64,000 bases of DNA from Sinobacterium caligoides (lineage in GTDB: Bacteria > Pseudomonadota > Gammaproteobacteria > Pseudomonadales > Sinobacteriaceae): assembly GCF_003752585.1 (NCBI RefSeq), contig NZ_RKHR01000003.1:496001-560000 (forward strand). Reading direction: 5' to 3'. Position numbers and translations under genes: made by a program. Shown here piece after piece: positions 1 to 9,083 of the stretch. Position 1 is the stretch's first letter; each line of letters opens with the position of its first letter. The notes under the pieces were generated by a model. The model made no database searches and was not told where the DNA came from. It was given only the letters and a program-made list of their open reading frames with translations.

Positions 1-507
1 CGCTGGTGGATATCTGGTCGTCGCAAAGCCAAAGTAACTCGCCGCCATCAACACCGGCACTCGACGTGAATAGCTAGGGACTAAATCTATTTCGCCTCGC
101 TGCCGACACTCATCGATTATCTTGCGACACCGGTCCTCCACCAGCAGCCTGATTGTCACCGCGTCGTCACAGCGCATCACCTGCTGCATGATGGCCTTAT
201 CTCGATGATTCTCGACACAGTCATCACGACCAAGCATAAACGCCCCCACTGAGCGCTCTATTTTCTCCGCCGTTACCACGCGTAGCGATGAGGGCTGGCT
301 TAACGCCTGCAGGACATCTTCATAACGCGTCACAACAACTAGGTTACTCCGCTTTAAATACAACAGTGGACAAACCGAACGCAACACTGCAAAAAAAGCG
401 TTCGTTTTTTTCAGCAACAAGAACATAAACACTTTGTTCAGAATAGAAGCACGGTTTTGCTTCTTTACCTCGATACCGGAGGTAATATTTGTTTGCTCAA
501 CACTCAT
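1..507 (-). CDS. Cytochrome P450, N-terminal part (cut by window edge)
   Basis: The frame opens with ATG at 507 and stays open for 169 codons to the window edge, so only the N-terminal third of the protein is present. Residues near 85-100 read FMLGRDDC followed by an Arg/Met-rich helix. This resembles the B-C helix region of bacterial P450s (consensus V-x-G-x-D-x-P-x-H-x-x-R), and a VTRYEDV segment before it is also typical. The I-helix and the haem-Cys loop lie outside the window, so oxygenase function cannot be confirmed here. No redox partner gene is visible. The family assignment is fairly secure; the substrate is unknown. Confidence 0.7.
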   Translation of the reverse strand, partial: MSVEQTNITSGIEVKKQNRASILNKVFMFLLLKKTNAFFAVLRSVCPLLYLKRSNLVVVTRYEDVLQALSQPSSLRVVTAEKIERSVGAFMLGRDDCVENHRDKAIMQQVMRCDDAVTIRLLVEDRCRKIIDECRQRGEIDLVPSYSRRVPVLMAASYFGFATTRYPPA

Positions 508-1126
508 TTTATTGTTTTCTCAGTAAACCTGTTCCAATCGACCGAGCACCGTGCGCCAACAGCAGTATTAACCCAACTTACTCTTTTCGCCTGCCACAGG
601 CCGACTCCATAGCGCTGATAATGCATACCTTTCCTCTTTATGGCTAGCACCACCGGGGGAGTAATACATTGCTTTTTAAAGACGGAAACCCAGTACTAAT
701 AACTGACGCCACTCACCTCAACAGTTGTCTAACCCCCTCTCAACAGACAAGCAACAAGCTTACTTACCAGTATACAAGAGAATAAAGAGGTACCGCGAAA
801 AGACAATAAAGAGTGACTTTACAAGGCGCTAGCATAAACCAAAGTTTTATCAACCAAAGTGTTTACCAACTGACCAAAGGTTGAGCCACCTAGAGTTAAC
901 GCTTTTTCTATATCTCGAGTAGGTACAAGTACTTAGATGGCTAAACAGGTGTTTAGCGGCGACCAATAAACTATAGCTTTCTCAGCTAACGTTGAGGAAG
1001 ATCAAGCTCAAACTTAATCAGGAGAGTATATTCACCGCCATTCCACGAGCCGCTTAACATTCTGTAAATGTTTACGGTAGCGAGATAGAAATTTTTAAAC
1101 TAACTCGAAAGTATAGGAGCAGGTCT
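508..1126. other. Intergenic region between divergent P450 gene and sdaC
   Basis: This stretch of about 620 bases contains no convincing gene. It separates two divergent genes and must hold both promoters, but no clear -35/-10 pair stands out. The one pattern seen is a cluster of short direct repeats of the type ACCAAAG at about 837-880 (AACCAAAG at 837 and 852, ACCAAC at 865, ACCAAAGG at 873), which could be part of an operator. Confidence 0.5.
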
Positions 1127-2413
1127 ATGACGACTTCTGCTACAGCCTCCCCCGCCACTACGGCAGCAACATCAACCAAACTGGCTAAATGGAACAAGCG
1201 CGATTCCTCTTGGTTGCTCAGTCTATTTGGTACGGCAGTCGGTGCCGGTGTTTTATTTCTACCTATTAATGCGGGTCTTGGCGGAATCTGGCCGCTCATC
1301 TTCGTTACGATCTTAGTCGGCCCCATGACGTATTATGCTCACCGCGGCCTCTCTCGTGTTGTTCTTTCCGCTAGTAACCCCAACGGCACGATCATTGATG
1401 CCGTCGTTGAGTTTTTCGGGCCAAAAGCTGGCGCCATTATTACAATAGGGTACTTCTTAGCGATCTACCCTATCGTCATGATCTACGGCATCAGTATCAC
1501 GAACACCGTATCAAGCCTCATGGTGCATCAGCTACATATGGCTGAACCATCACGCGCCATACTGAGCTTTGTCCTGGTCTTCGGCCTAACCTCTGTTTTA
1601 GTCGCCGGCGAGAAGCTAGTCCTCAAGGTCAACTCAATGATTGTCTACCCTCTCATTGTGGTCTTGTTCGGTATTTCTGTGTACCTCATCCCGCAGTGGA
1701 CCAGCGCACAGTTTGATGTCACGCCTACCGCTAGCAGCTTCATCACTACTGTCTTCATCACTATTCCAATTTTGGTTTTCGCTTTCAACCACTCGCCTAT
1801 CGTCTCTTCATTCTCTAGCGCCTACCGTAAAGAGCTCGGTGACGATGCTGAGGCCTATGCTTCTCGTGTACTAAAGCGTAACGCTGGTATCCTACTGATC
1901 TTCGTTATGTTCTTCGTCTTCTCTTGTGTTTTCACACTGAGCCCTAGCGACCTACAAGCGGCGAAGTCAGCAAACATTCCGGTCTTATCAGTCTTCGCTC
2001 AGAGCGCTGACAACCAACTCTTTGCTTGGTTAGCACAAATCATCGCAATCATTGCCATCACCAGCTCATTTTTTGGCCACTTCATGGGTACCGCAGAAGG
2101 TCTGAAAGGCTTCATGGTTGAACGCATCAAGGCGAAGAATCCTGAGGCACCAATCAATCACAAGAAACTCGATCGCATCGGTATTGCCTTCATTACATTG
2201 ACTGTCTGGGCTGTAGCCTATGCCAACCTCAGCGTCATCGACATGATCAGCAACATCGTTGCACCGATTCTAGCGCTGATCCTGTTCATCATGCCGGTTA
2301 TCGCGACACGCAAAGTACCAGCAATGGCCAAGTACAAAAGCGCCGCGGACATTTTTACCTTTATCATGGGCGGACTTGCTATCGCTGGCCTCGTAGTAAC
2401 CACCTTCTTCTAA
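1127..2413 (+). CDS. sdaC: Serine transporter, HAAAP family (SdaC-like)
   Basis: This 428-residue inner-membrane permease of the hydroxy/aromatic amino acid permease family probably imports L-serine with protons. A Ser/Thr/Ala-rich N-terminal tail of about 25 residues is followed by about eleven hydrophobic segments. The first contains the GTAVGAGVLFLP motif (about residues 34-45) characteristic of SdaC/TdcC/TnaB-type carriers. The start ATG has a good ribosome-binding site (AGGAG about 10 bases upstream). The next gene downstream is L-serine ammonia-lyase, which supports serine as the substrate over threonine or tryptophan. A terminator separates the two genes, so they may be transcribed partly independently. 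Confidence 0.9.
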   Translation: MTTSATASPATTAATSTKLAKWNKRDSSWLLSLFGTAVGAGVLFLPINAGLGGIWPLIFVTILVGPMTYYAHRGLSRVVLSASNPNGTIIDAVVEFFGPKAGAIITIGYFLAIYPIVMIYGISITNTVSSLMVHQLHMAEPSRAILSFVLVFGLTSVLVAGEKLVLKVNSMIVYPLIVVLFGISVYLIPQWTSAQFDVTPTASSFITTVFITIPILVFAFNHSPIVSSFSSAYRKELGDDAEAYASRVLKRNAGILLIFVMFFVFSCVFTLSPSDLQAAKSANIPVLSVFAQSADNQLFAWLAQIIAIIAITSSFFGHFMGTAEGLKGFMVERIKAKNPEAPINHKKLDRIGIAFITLTVWAVAYANLSVIDMISNIVAPILALILFIMPVIATRKVPAMAKYKSAADIFTFIMGGLAIAGLVVTTFF

Positions 2414-2455
2414 ACCTAGAAACTGGTTATATACACGCAAGATAAAGTACTTAAG

Positions 2456-2491
2456 GCCTCGGTTAATACTCATTTTAATCGAGGCTTTTTT
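2456..2491 (+). terminator. Rho-independent terminator after sdaC
   Basis: An 11-bp stem (2456-2466 with 2475-2485, one G-T pair) with an 8-base loop is followed directly by six T residues. It lies between sdaC and sdaA and should stop or reduce readthrough. Confidence 0.85.
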
Positions 2492-2537
2492 AGTAAACAA
2501 TATGTAAAAACTTCTTCGTAAGTTACGGGTGAGTACA

Positions 2538-3938
2538 ATGACTTTAAGCGTCTTCGATATTTTCAAAACCGGCATCGGTCCTTCCAGCTCTCACACAGTA
2601 GGTCCTATGTGGGCGGGCCACCGCTTCGTTAACGAGCTGCGTGACAAGGGGATTATCAATAGTGTCTCCTCTGTACGCGTTGGCCTCTACGGTTCATTAG
2701 CCCTCACAGGTATCGGACACGGCACAGATAAAGCGACTATTCTTGGCTTAGCCGGTTATCAGCCCGACCTTATCGACCCTGATGAGGCCGATCGTGTCTT
2801 TGAGGAGGTGAAAAATAGCGGCAAGCTATTGTTCGGCGGCGAAAAGGAGATGGCTTTTAACTACGACAGCCAGATGGTCTTCCATATGGGCGAAACACTG
2901 CCTGAGCACCCCAATGCTATGCGCATCTATGCCAGCGATCAAAACGGCATCGTCGTATACTACAAGACCTACTTCTCGATTGGCGGTGGTTTCATTGTCT
3001 GTGCCGACGGCCTTAACCCGAACCATGAAAGTCAACAGGACCAAGGGCCGAGCGTTCCCTATAGCTTCGCCAACGCAGAGGAACTCGTGCAACTCTGCAA
3101 AGATAACGAACTGACTATCGCAGAGCTAATGTATGCCAATGAACTGGCACTGCACGACTGCTCGCGTGAAGATATCGACACACGCCTCGACAACATCTGG
3201 TCGGTCATGGATGCCTGTGTCGAGCGCGGGCTAACACAGCGCGGCACCATGCCTGTCAGTGGCATGAAGCGCCGCGCCGCCGACATCCATGAGAAACTCG
3301 TCGCCCACCCGGAAGCCATGCTTAGCGACCACTTCGCCATCATGGACTGGGTGACTCTGTTTGCCATGTCTGTTAACGAAGAGAATGCCTGCGGCGGCCG
3401 CGTCGTCACCGCGCCAACCAACGGGGCAGCAGGTGTTATCCCGGCAGTTATCTCCTACTATAAGCGCTTCCTTAAGGGCGCCAACCAGCAGGGCATCCGT
3501 GATTTCCTGTTAACCTCCGCTGCAATTGGCACACTCTACAAGATGAACGCTTCGATCTCAGGCGCCGAAGTAGGCTGCCAGGGTGAGGTAGGTGTCGCCT
3601 GCTCGATGGCCTCTGCAGGCCTTGCTGCCGTCAAGGGCGGCACTATCGACCAGATAGAAAATGCCGCCGAGATCGGTATGGAGCATCACCTCGGTATGAC
3701 CTGCGATCCGATCAACGGCCTTGTACAGGTGCCTTGTATCGAGCGTAACAGTATGGGGGCGATCAAATCAATCACTGCCAGCCGTATCGCGCTTCGCGGC
3801 GATGGTGAGCACGAAGTATCACTCGATAGCGTCATCGAAACGATGTACCGCACCGGCATGGATATCCAGGCAAAATATCGAGAGACCTCTCAGGGTGGCC
3901 TAGCCCTTTACGCCCACAAGCATAAGGTTGCCTGCTAA
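2538..3938 (+). CDS. sdaA: L-serine ammonia-lyase, iron-sulfur type
   Basis: This 466-residue cytoplasmic enzyme deaminates L-serine to pyruvate and ammonia with a 4Fe-4S cluster. The GPSSSHT motif near residues 14-20 is the family signature. The three cluster cysteines appear as Cys347 (GCQGEVG), Cys389 (TCDPI) and Cys400 (VPCIER). They have the same spacing as Cys343/385/396 recalled for the E. coli enzymes, with a constant offset of four. ATG at 2538 is chosen because GGTGAG precedes it at good spacing; an in-frame GTG at 2529 would add three residues. It follows the serine transporter gene, giving a serine catabolic pair that feeds pyruvate to metabolism. Confidence 0.95.
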   Translation: MTLSVFDIFKTGIGPSSSHTVGPMWAGHRFVNELRDKGIINSVSSVRVGLYGSLALTGIGHGTDKATILGLAGYQPDLIDPDEADRVFEEVKNSGKLLFGGEKEMAFNYDSQMVFHMGETLPEHPNAMRIYASDQNGIVVYYKTYFSIGGGFIVCADGLNPNHESQQDQGPSVPYSFANAEELVQLCKDNELTIAELMYANELALHDCSREDIDTRLDNIWSVMDACVERGLTQRGTMPVSGMKRRAADIHEKLVAHPEAMLSDHFAIMDWVTLFAMSVNEENACGGRVVTAPTNGAAGVIPAVISYYKRFLKGANQQGIRDFLLTSAAIGTLYKMNASISGAEVGCQGEVGVACSMASAGLAAVKGGTIDQIENAAEIGMEHHLGMTCDPINGLVQVPCIERNSMGAIKSITASRIALRGDGEHEVSLDSVIETMYRTGMDIQAKYRETSQGGLALYAHKHKVAC

Positions 3939-3986
3939 ACCTGCACCGCAGGAGCTTGCTCCCCCACGACGCACGTAAGTGCTAGA

Positions 3987-4018
3987 AACCAGCCGTACTT
4001 TGTACCGCTGGTTTTTTT
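3987..4018 (+). terminator. Rho-independent terminator after sdaA
   Basis: A 7-bp stem AACCAGC/GCTGGTT extends inward through a GTAC/GTAC pairing and is followed by five T residues. It ends the sdaA transcript. Confidence 0.8.
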
Positions 4019-4097
4019 ATGCCCATCGTTTTAGCACTCGACGAATTTGACTGCCATCACTGGCGAACGACCTGTTTTGCACCTAGCCTTAATCACA

Positions 4098-4127
4098 TTG
4101 ACAGCTGCAAAATAAATACACTATGCA
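4098..4127 (+). promoter_or_regulatory. Possible sigma-70 promoter for the PstS-like/porin pair
   Basis: A perfect TTGACA box at 4098-4103 is followed after 18 bases by TATGCA at 4122-4127, a weak -10 box. It lies about 37 bases upstream of the 4164 start codon. The -35 box is convincing and the -10 is not, so this is a tentative call. Confidence 0.4.
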
Positions 4128-4163
4128 CTGCATCACTCAACATCGCCTCTGGCCGATCTCGCC

Positions 4164-4598
4164 ATGAAAGCCTGCTTAACAATATGCATTGGCTTCACCC
4201 TTGCTTTTACGCTGGCCAGCAGCAGCCAGGCCGACGAATACGCCATCATCACACTGAACCAAAGCATTCCAAAAATCAGTCGTGCCAAAGCCAAAATGAT
4301 CTACACAGGCAAGATTCGCGCAATCAAATCAGTCGGTCGTGTACAGCTGATGGACTGGCAGTACAACACTACAGAACGCGCCGCTTTCTACCGTAAGCTG
4401 ACCAACAAATCGATGGCACAAATAAACAGTTTATGGGCTAGCGCTGCCTTTTCTGGTAGAGCGACGCCACCTATCCCATTGCAAGATACCAGCCCAAAGG
4501 CGATCGAGGCATGGCTCCTAAAACATCACAACGGCATCGCTTATGTCCCACGCAAAGACATCCCGACTAACAGTAAAGTTCTTCTAATTGTTGAGTGA
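4164..4598 (+). CDS. Small PstS-like periplasmic phosphate-binding-domain protein
   Basis: This 144-residue protein has a clear Sec signal peptide (hydrophobic core at about residues 5-18, Ala-x-Ala-like cleavage after SSSQA). The mature part has the pattern of one PstS/PBP-like lobe: a start of the form N-x-x-I-P-x-I-S, a segment IYTGKIRA, an FYRKLTNKS helix, a W-x-x-x-x-F-S-G stretch and a late IAYV. Full PstS proteins are about 320 residues, so this is a single-domain member of the substrate-binding family. The porin gene begins four bases after its stop codon, so the two are almost certainly co-transcribed. A ligand (phosphate or another oxyanion) is inferred only from the family. Confidence 0.65.
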   Translation: MKACLTICIGFTLAFTLASSSQADEYAIITLNQSIPKISRAKAKMIYTGKIRAIKSVGRVQLMDWQYNTTERAAFYRKLTNKSMAQINSLWASAAFSGRATPPIPLQDTSPKAIEAWLLKHHNGIAYVPRKDIPTNSKVLLIVE

Positions 4599-4602
4599 TC
4601 TT

Positions 4603-5757
4603 ATGACTAGACAACATCTCATCACAACAACCAGCTTTATATTCGGGCTCCTGCTAGCCCCCTCTAGCGTCGCCATTGAATTTGCCGACGAACAATTGAG
4701 ACTTTCAGGCTTTGCCACCTTCAGCCTCAGCACCAGCGACAACAAAACCCCCTATTACCCCAACCGCGCTATCGACGATGAGCGTTGCTACGACTGCGAT
4801 GCCACGGTAGGACTACAACTTGACTTTCAAGCCCATAAAAACATTCAGCTCTCTGCGCAAGTCGTTAAACGCCCCGAGGACGATTACTCACACCCTGCGA
4901 TAGAGTGGCTCTACGCCGACTGGCAAGCCACCGACCTATTCAGCCTCCGTTTGGGCAGGCTACGCACGCCCACTTATATGACCTCTGAATATTATTATGT
5001 TGGCAACGCCTACCCCTGGGTGCGCCCTACCTCCGAAGTCTATAGCCGCCAACTGGGTGTCACCTCATACGATGGCATTGAGTTACGTTACCTCTGGCAA
5101 CCCAATGATCAAATCAATATCTCCTTTCGCCCTTTTTTCAGCCCACATAACAGTACTGACATCGACCTTATCAAACAGCGCTGGAATGTTCGCTACGACG
5201 ACCTCATCGGCGGCGTCATAGAACTTGAAGCTGAAAACTTAACGCTTCGCTATCACCACTCAGAAACCACCGTTGGCATTGATGTTGAGTTCACGGCCTC
5301 CAATACATTCGTACAGTACCCTGACTTTTCATACAAAAACGACACCGTAGGCGCCATCTACACACTGGACAATATCGACTTCTGGGCCGAGTACCAGCGC
5401 GATAGAGACTATGACAGCTTTTATATTGCTACAGTCTGGCACCTGAACGACTTTAGTCCCTATATTAACTACGCGGAAGGCCGTGACACCGCACTGCACC
5501 AGAAAGCTTCTCGCAGTCTAACCCTCGGCTTACGCTACGAGCTTCCCTACAAGATTTCACTAAACCTTGAAGGCACGCGCAGCGAGAACCTCATCACGCC
5601 ACAGGGCATTATGAGTGCGCCACGCGGTCAATTCGTCTACAGCAACTGGGCGTTTGTCAACTCACCCAGTACAGACGATCCCGCTGCCGGCGACTGGGTT
5701 GAAAACACTTCATCAACCGTCAACATACTGACTCTAGCGTTGAACTGGAACTTTTAA
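4603..5757 (+). CDS. Outer-membrane beta-barrel (porin-like) protein
   Basis: The 384-residue product has an N-terminal signal peptide ending near SSVAIEFA, alternating polar/hydrophobic strands rich in Tyr and Trp, and a C-terminal LNWNF. The terminal Phe is the usual outer-membrane beta-barrel assembly signal. A segment LFSLRLGRLRTP followed by a tyrosine-rich loop resembles strands of general porins. A CYDC pair near residue 60 is unusual, because barrel proteins rarely contain cysteine; it could form a loop disulfide. ATG at 4603 is chosen because it follows the upstream stop by four bases; an in-frame TTG at 4588 would overlap the previous gene. The partner PstS-like protein suggests uptake of its ligand. 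Confidence 0.65.
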   Translation: MTRQHLITTTSFIFGLLLAPSSVAIEFADEQLRLSGFATFSLSTSDNKTPYYPNRAIDDERCYDCDATVGLQLDFQAHKNIQLSAQVVKRPEDDYSHPAIEWLYADWQATDLFSLRLGRLRTPTYMTSEYYYVGNAYPWVRPTSEVYSRQLGVTSYDGIELRYLWQPNDQINISFRPFFSPHNSTDIDLIKQRWNVRYDDLIGGVIELEAENLTLRYHHSETTVGIDVEFTASNTFVQYPDFSYKNDTVGAIYTLDNIDFWAEYQRDRDYDSFYIATVWHLNDFSPYINYAEGRDTALHQKASRSLTLGLRYELPYKISLNLEGTRSENLITPQGIMSAPRGQFVYSNWAFVNSPSTDDPAAGDWVENTSSTVNILTLALNWNF

Positions 5758-5774
5758 TCAAGGCGATTCTATTA

Positions 5775-7661
5775 TTAGGCGGTAGAAAATACCGACTTAA
5801 TCTCGTCTAATATCACCGGATCGTCGATCGTCGCAGGAACAACATAATCACTACCATCGGCAATATGGCGCATCGTTGCACGTAATATCTTCCCTGATCG
5901 TGTTTTCGGAAAACGCTCAACGACCTTGAGGCTACGGAAACTCGCAACCGGACCAATCTTATCCCGCACCAGCTGAACAACCTCACTCTCTAGCTCTGCA
6001 TCAGCAATTATCTCGCCAGCCTTAAGTACCGCAAGACCTATCGGCTGCTGCCCCTTGATGGCACATTGCACTCCAATGACGGCACACTCGGCCACACTAT
6101 CATGACTGGCGATAACCTCTTCCATCGCTCCGGTCGACAATCGGTGGCCAGCAACATTCATCACATCATCAAGGCGCCCCATCACGTAAACATAGCCATC
6201 CTCGTCGATAAACCCCGCATCGCCTGTCGCATAGTAACCCGGAAACTCGCTCAGATAACCATCAACAAAGCGCTGATCATCTTGCCAAAGCGTCGTCAAA
6301 CAGCCTGGAGGAAGAGGGAGCTTAATGGCCAGCGCACCACTCTCCCCTGCGGCAACGGGCAAACCATCGTGACCTAACACCTCTATATTGAAGCCCGGTA
6401 CCGCTTTCGCAGAGCTGCCGTGTTTGATCTTTAACAACCCCAAGCCAAGACAATTAGCCACTTGTGGCCAGCTTGTCTCAGTCTGCCACCAATGATCAAT
6501 TACCGGCACCTGCAGTATCCTTTCCGCCCATTGCAGCGTATCTGGGTCAGCACGCTCACCGGCGAGAAATAAGGCCCTCAGGCTTGAGGTGTCATAGCTC
6601 TGCAACCGCTCTGCACGAGGGTCTTCCTTTTTAATCACCCGAAAGGCTGTCGGTGCGGTGAAAAGCGTCTTAACTTGATGCTGCTCGATAACCCGCCAAA
6701 ACGCACCGGCATCTGGGGTCCCCGTAGGCTTACCTTCGTACATGACCGTTGTATTACCATTGAGTAGCGGCCCATAAACAATGTAAGAGTGCCCCACCAC
6801 CCAGCCCACATCAGAGGCCGCCCAATAGACCTCACCGGGCTCAGCACCATAAACGTTTTTCATCGACCAGTGCAGCGCCACCATATGGCCACCGTTATCA
6901 CGAACAACCCCCTTCGGCGTGCCCGTGGTGCCAGAGGTATATAATATATAAAGCGGGTCTGTTGCCGCTACCGGCAAACAGTCACGCTCATCTGCCTCTG
7001 CCTGTAACGTTTCCCAACAATTATCACGCCCTTCGAACAACTCCGCTTTCGAATCCTCTCGTTGATAGATAACACAGTGCTCTGGAGGATGTTCGACTAA
7101 CCCTATTGCCGTATCGAGTAGCGGCTTATAATGTACTGTCCTGGTCGGTTCAATGCCGTGCGAGGCTGATAATATGACCTTCGGTCTCGCATCATCGATA
7201 CGTTTAGCCAGCTCCTCTGCAGCAAAACCACCAAACACCACAGAGTGAATCGCCCCAATACGGGCACAGGCCAGCATGCCTATCGCAGTCTGGGGAATCA
7301 TCGGCATATAAATAACCACGCGATCCCCCTTCGTCACACCTAAAGCAGCCAACACACCAGCAAACCGTGAAACCTGCTCCTGTAGCTCTCGATAGGTCAA
7401 GGTTTGCACACGGCAGGTCACTGGGCTGTCATAGATGATCGCCGTCTGATCACCGCGGCCATTATTGACGTGGCGATCGACACAGTTATAACAAGTATTA
7501 GTCTCAGCACCGGTAAACCAGCGATTAAAAGGGGATTCACTAACATCAAGTACTTGATCCCAGCTTTTATACCAATGTAGATCTGATGCCGCCTCTGCCC
7601 AGAATTGCTCTGGCTGTTGCTGCCATCGATGATAAACCGACGAATAATCGCTATCTAGCAT
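5775..7661 (-). CDS. prpE: Propionate-CoA ligase (acyl-CoA synthetase)
   Basis: This 628-residue member of the acyl-adenylate-forming family would convert propionate, ATP and CoA to propionyl-CoA. It has the P-loop-like YTSGTTGTPKGVV motif, a DVGWVVGHSYIVYGPL core and the C-terminal GKILR motif, whose Lys591 is the acylation-regulated catalytic lysine. Length and sequence style fit PrpE better than acetyl-CoA synthetase (about 650 residues), for example the KTLFTAPTAFR segment and short N-terminus. ATG at 7661 has an AAGGA box upstream; an upstream in-frame codon would add 13 residues that do not resemble the family. No methylcitrate-cycle genes (prpB, prpC, acnD) are nearby, so it may act as a stand-alone acyl activator. 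Confidence 0.88.
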   Translation of the reverse strand: MLDSDYSSVYHRWQQQPEQFWAEAASDLHWYKSWDQVLDVSESPFNRWFTGAETNTCYNCVDRHVNNGRGDQTAIIYDSPVTCRVQTLTYRELQEQVSRFAGVLAALGVTKGDRVVIYMPMIPQTAIGMLACARIGAIHSVVFGGFAAEELAKRIDDARPKVILSASHGIEPTRTVHYKPLLDTAIGLVEHPPEHCVIYQREDSKAELFEGRDNCWETLQAEADERDCLPVAATDPLYILYTSGTTGTPKGVVRDNGGHMVALHWSMKNVYGAEPGEVYWAASDVGWVVGHSYIVYGPLLNGNTTVMYEGKPTGTPDAGAFWRVIEQHQVKTLFTAPTAFRVIKKEDPRAERLQSYDTSSLRALFLAGERADPDTLQWAERILQVPVIDHWWQTETSWPQVANCLGLGLLKIKHGSSAKAVPGFNIEVLGHDGLPVAAGESGALAIKLPLPPGCLTTLWQDDQRFVDGYLSEFPGYYATGDAGFIDEDGYVYVMGRLDDVMNVAGHRLSTGAMEEVIASHDSVAECAVIGVQCAIKGQQPIGLAVLKAGEIIADAELESEVVQLVRDKIGPVASFRSLKVVERFPKTRSGKILRATMRHIADGSDYVVPATIDDPVILDEIKSVFSTA

Positions 7662-7772
7662 GTGAAAGTCCTTTTCATTTTCTATTTTCAAGCACGCCAC
7701 ATTCTACGCAGCCGATTTTACTGCCGCCAGTGTTTTCTCCCACACCCCCAGAACATCAACGGGCTATCATCA

Positions 7773-7799
7773 CGGCACAGACGAAGCCTTCCTGTGCCG
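7773..7799 (-). terminator. Hairpin downstream of the M14 peptidase gene
   Basis: An 8-bp perfect stem CGGCACAG/CTGTGCCG with an 11-base loop lies between the peptidase stop and prpE. It lacks a T tract, so it is a weak terminator candidate or an mRNA 3'-end stabiliser. Confidence 0.35.
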
Positions 7800-7855
7800 C
7801 CGCCTCTAAGCTATATATAGCGGACTCTACAATAGAAGACCCGCTACAAATCCCG

Positions 7856-8785
7856 TTATTTAGCCAATTGACTAATCAGGTAGTCTAAGCCGCCAGTGAT
7901 GGCTGCGACCTGCGCCACAATACAGTTCTCATCATCAACACGAGGGCTATCCGGATACACCTCTGTCGTCGTGGTATAGGGCGCATCGGCTAGCCCTGTA
8001 CACAACCCCAACGACTTCACGGCGTATTCAATCACACCCGCCTGGGAAATAGGTACATCAAGAATCATCCCCGCCTCATCAGCTGGCGCGATATGCGTTA
8101 CCTTGCTCACCGAATCAATAATCGCCTTTTGGAACTCCGGCGTCGGCTGAGCACTGTTATCGACAAGATAAAAACCATCCGGTATGCCACCGTAAGTTAC
8201 GCCCACCTTACCATCGCGGGCATCAACCGCGGGCCTAAACTCAGTATCATCCGTATCAGTAGTTTCATGCAAATCAATATGCGCAGTAATCTTGCTCTTG
8301 AGTGAGGCGACAAAGTCCATCAGTGCCGCCGACTCAGCCGCCGGGCTACCCTCGTAAAAAGAACGATTCGGATCGATCGCGTTAGGTGTCCAACGATTGA
8401 TCGTTTCATACCCCCAAGGGCTCAGACAGGGTGCCACAACAATATTAAAGTGCTGACTGTAGGATTGAGCCTTCGTTGCCAAGAAACGCAGGGCACCCTG
8501 CACGCCACTAGTCTCATAACCGTGAACACCACCGGTCACTAATACGGTTTCCCTATCGGATTGCCACTGACGGCTTTTGAGCGCAAATAACGGATAGTCT
8601 TCATCGCTGTACGACAGCAGACCATACTGTTCGACATCGAACTCCTCTCTGAGCTGCTCAATCTTTTCAACCACTTCGGCCCGGTAGGAGCGCTTAACGG
8701 TTTGCTGAGTTAGCCAAGCCTGTCGCTCTGTCGCGCCCCATTTTTGACCTGGCACACCAACTGGATAGGTTTTTATGTCGTTCAT
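7856..8785 (-). CDS. M14-family metallocarboxypeptidase-like protein
   Basis: The 309-residue protein has the zinc-binding pattern of M14 peptidases and AstE/aspartoacylase-type deacylases. An H-x-x-E is present in GGVHGYET, with a later His in HIDLHETTD, and the arginine-containing ID-P-N-R-S-F element sits between them. There is no signal peptide, so the enzyme is probably cytoplasmic and could trim a peptide or deacylate an amino-acid derivative. ATG at 8785 is preferred because GAGGGG lies upstream at usable spacing; a TTG 15 bases earlier is the alternative. It is followed by prpE on the same strand with a gap of about 190 bases, so an operon is uncertain. The substrate is unknown. Confidence 0.75.
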   Translation of the reverse strand: MNDIKTYPVGVPGQKWGATERQAWLTQQTVKRSYRAEVVEKIEQLREEFDVEQYGLLSYSDEDYPLFALKSRQWQSDRETVLVTGGVHGYETSGVQGALRFLATKAQSYSQHFNIVVAPCLSPWGYETINRWTPNAIDPNRSFYEGSPAAESAALMDFVASLKSKITAHIDLHETTDTDDTEFRPAVDARDGKVGVTYGGIPDGFYLVDNSAQPTPEFQKAIIDSVSKVTHIAPADEAGMILDVPISQAGVIEYAVKSLGLCTGLADAPYTTTTEVYPDSPRVDDENCIVAQVAAITGGLDYLISQLAK

Positions 8786-9083
8786 TGTATTGCCCCTCAA
8801 GGGATAGAGAGTGATCGAGTCGCTTTGAGTCTGCTCCCAACAGCGCCCTCATAAACGCATCATACTACTCTCCTACTTCGACCTTTAGAACAGCTGAAAC
8901 ATGAGCAAATGATAATGACTTAGCGATCTAAAATCCCCACAAGCATCAACCCTGAGGCACAATCAAGGTGCAATATTGACGACAATCAAAGGAACAAAAA
9001 ACAATAAAAACGTCATATCGAGCGACTCGCCGTTAACCTTAACCTTAAAAGAACACAACCATTCATCATCAGTGTTAGAATCA

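Noticed and set aside
3946-3975. REP-like element (GGAGCTTGCTCC) after sdaA
   Set aside because: It resembles parts of Pseudomonas REP sequences, but no second copy was seen in the window, so a repeat family cannot be supported.
4019-4396. Open frame of 125 codons overlapping the PstS-like gene
   Set aside because: It overlaps a gene with a good signal peptide in another frame and starts inside the sdaA terminator T run.
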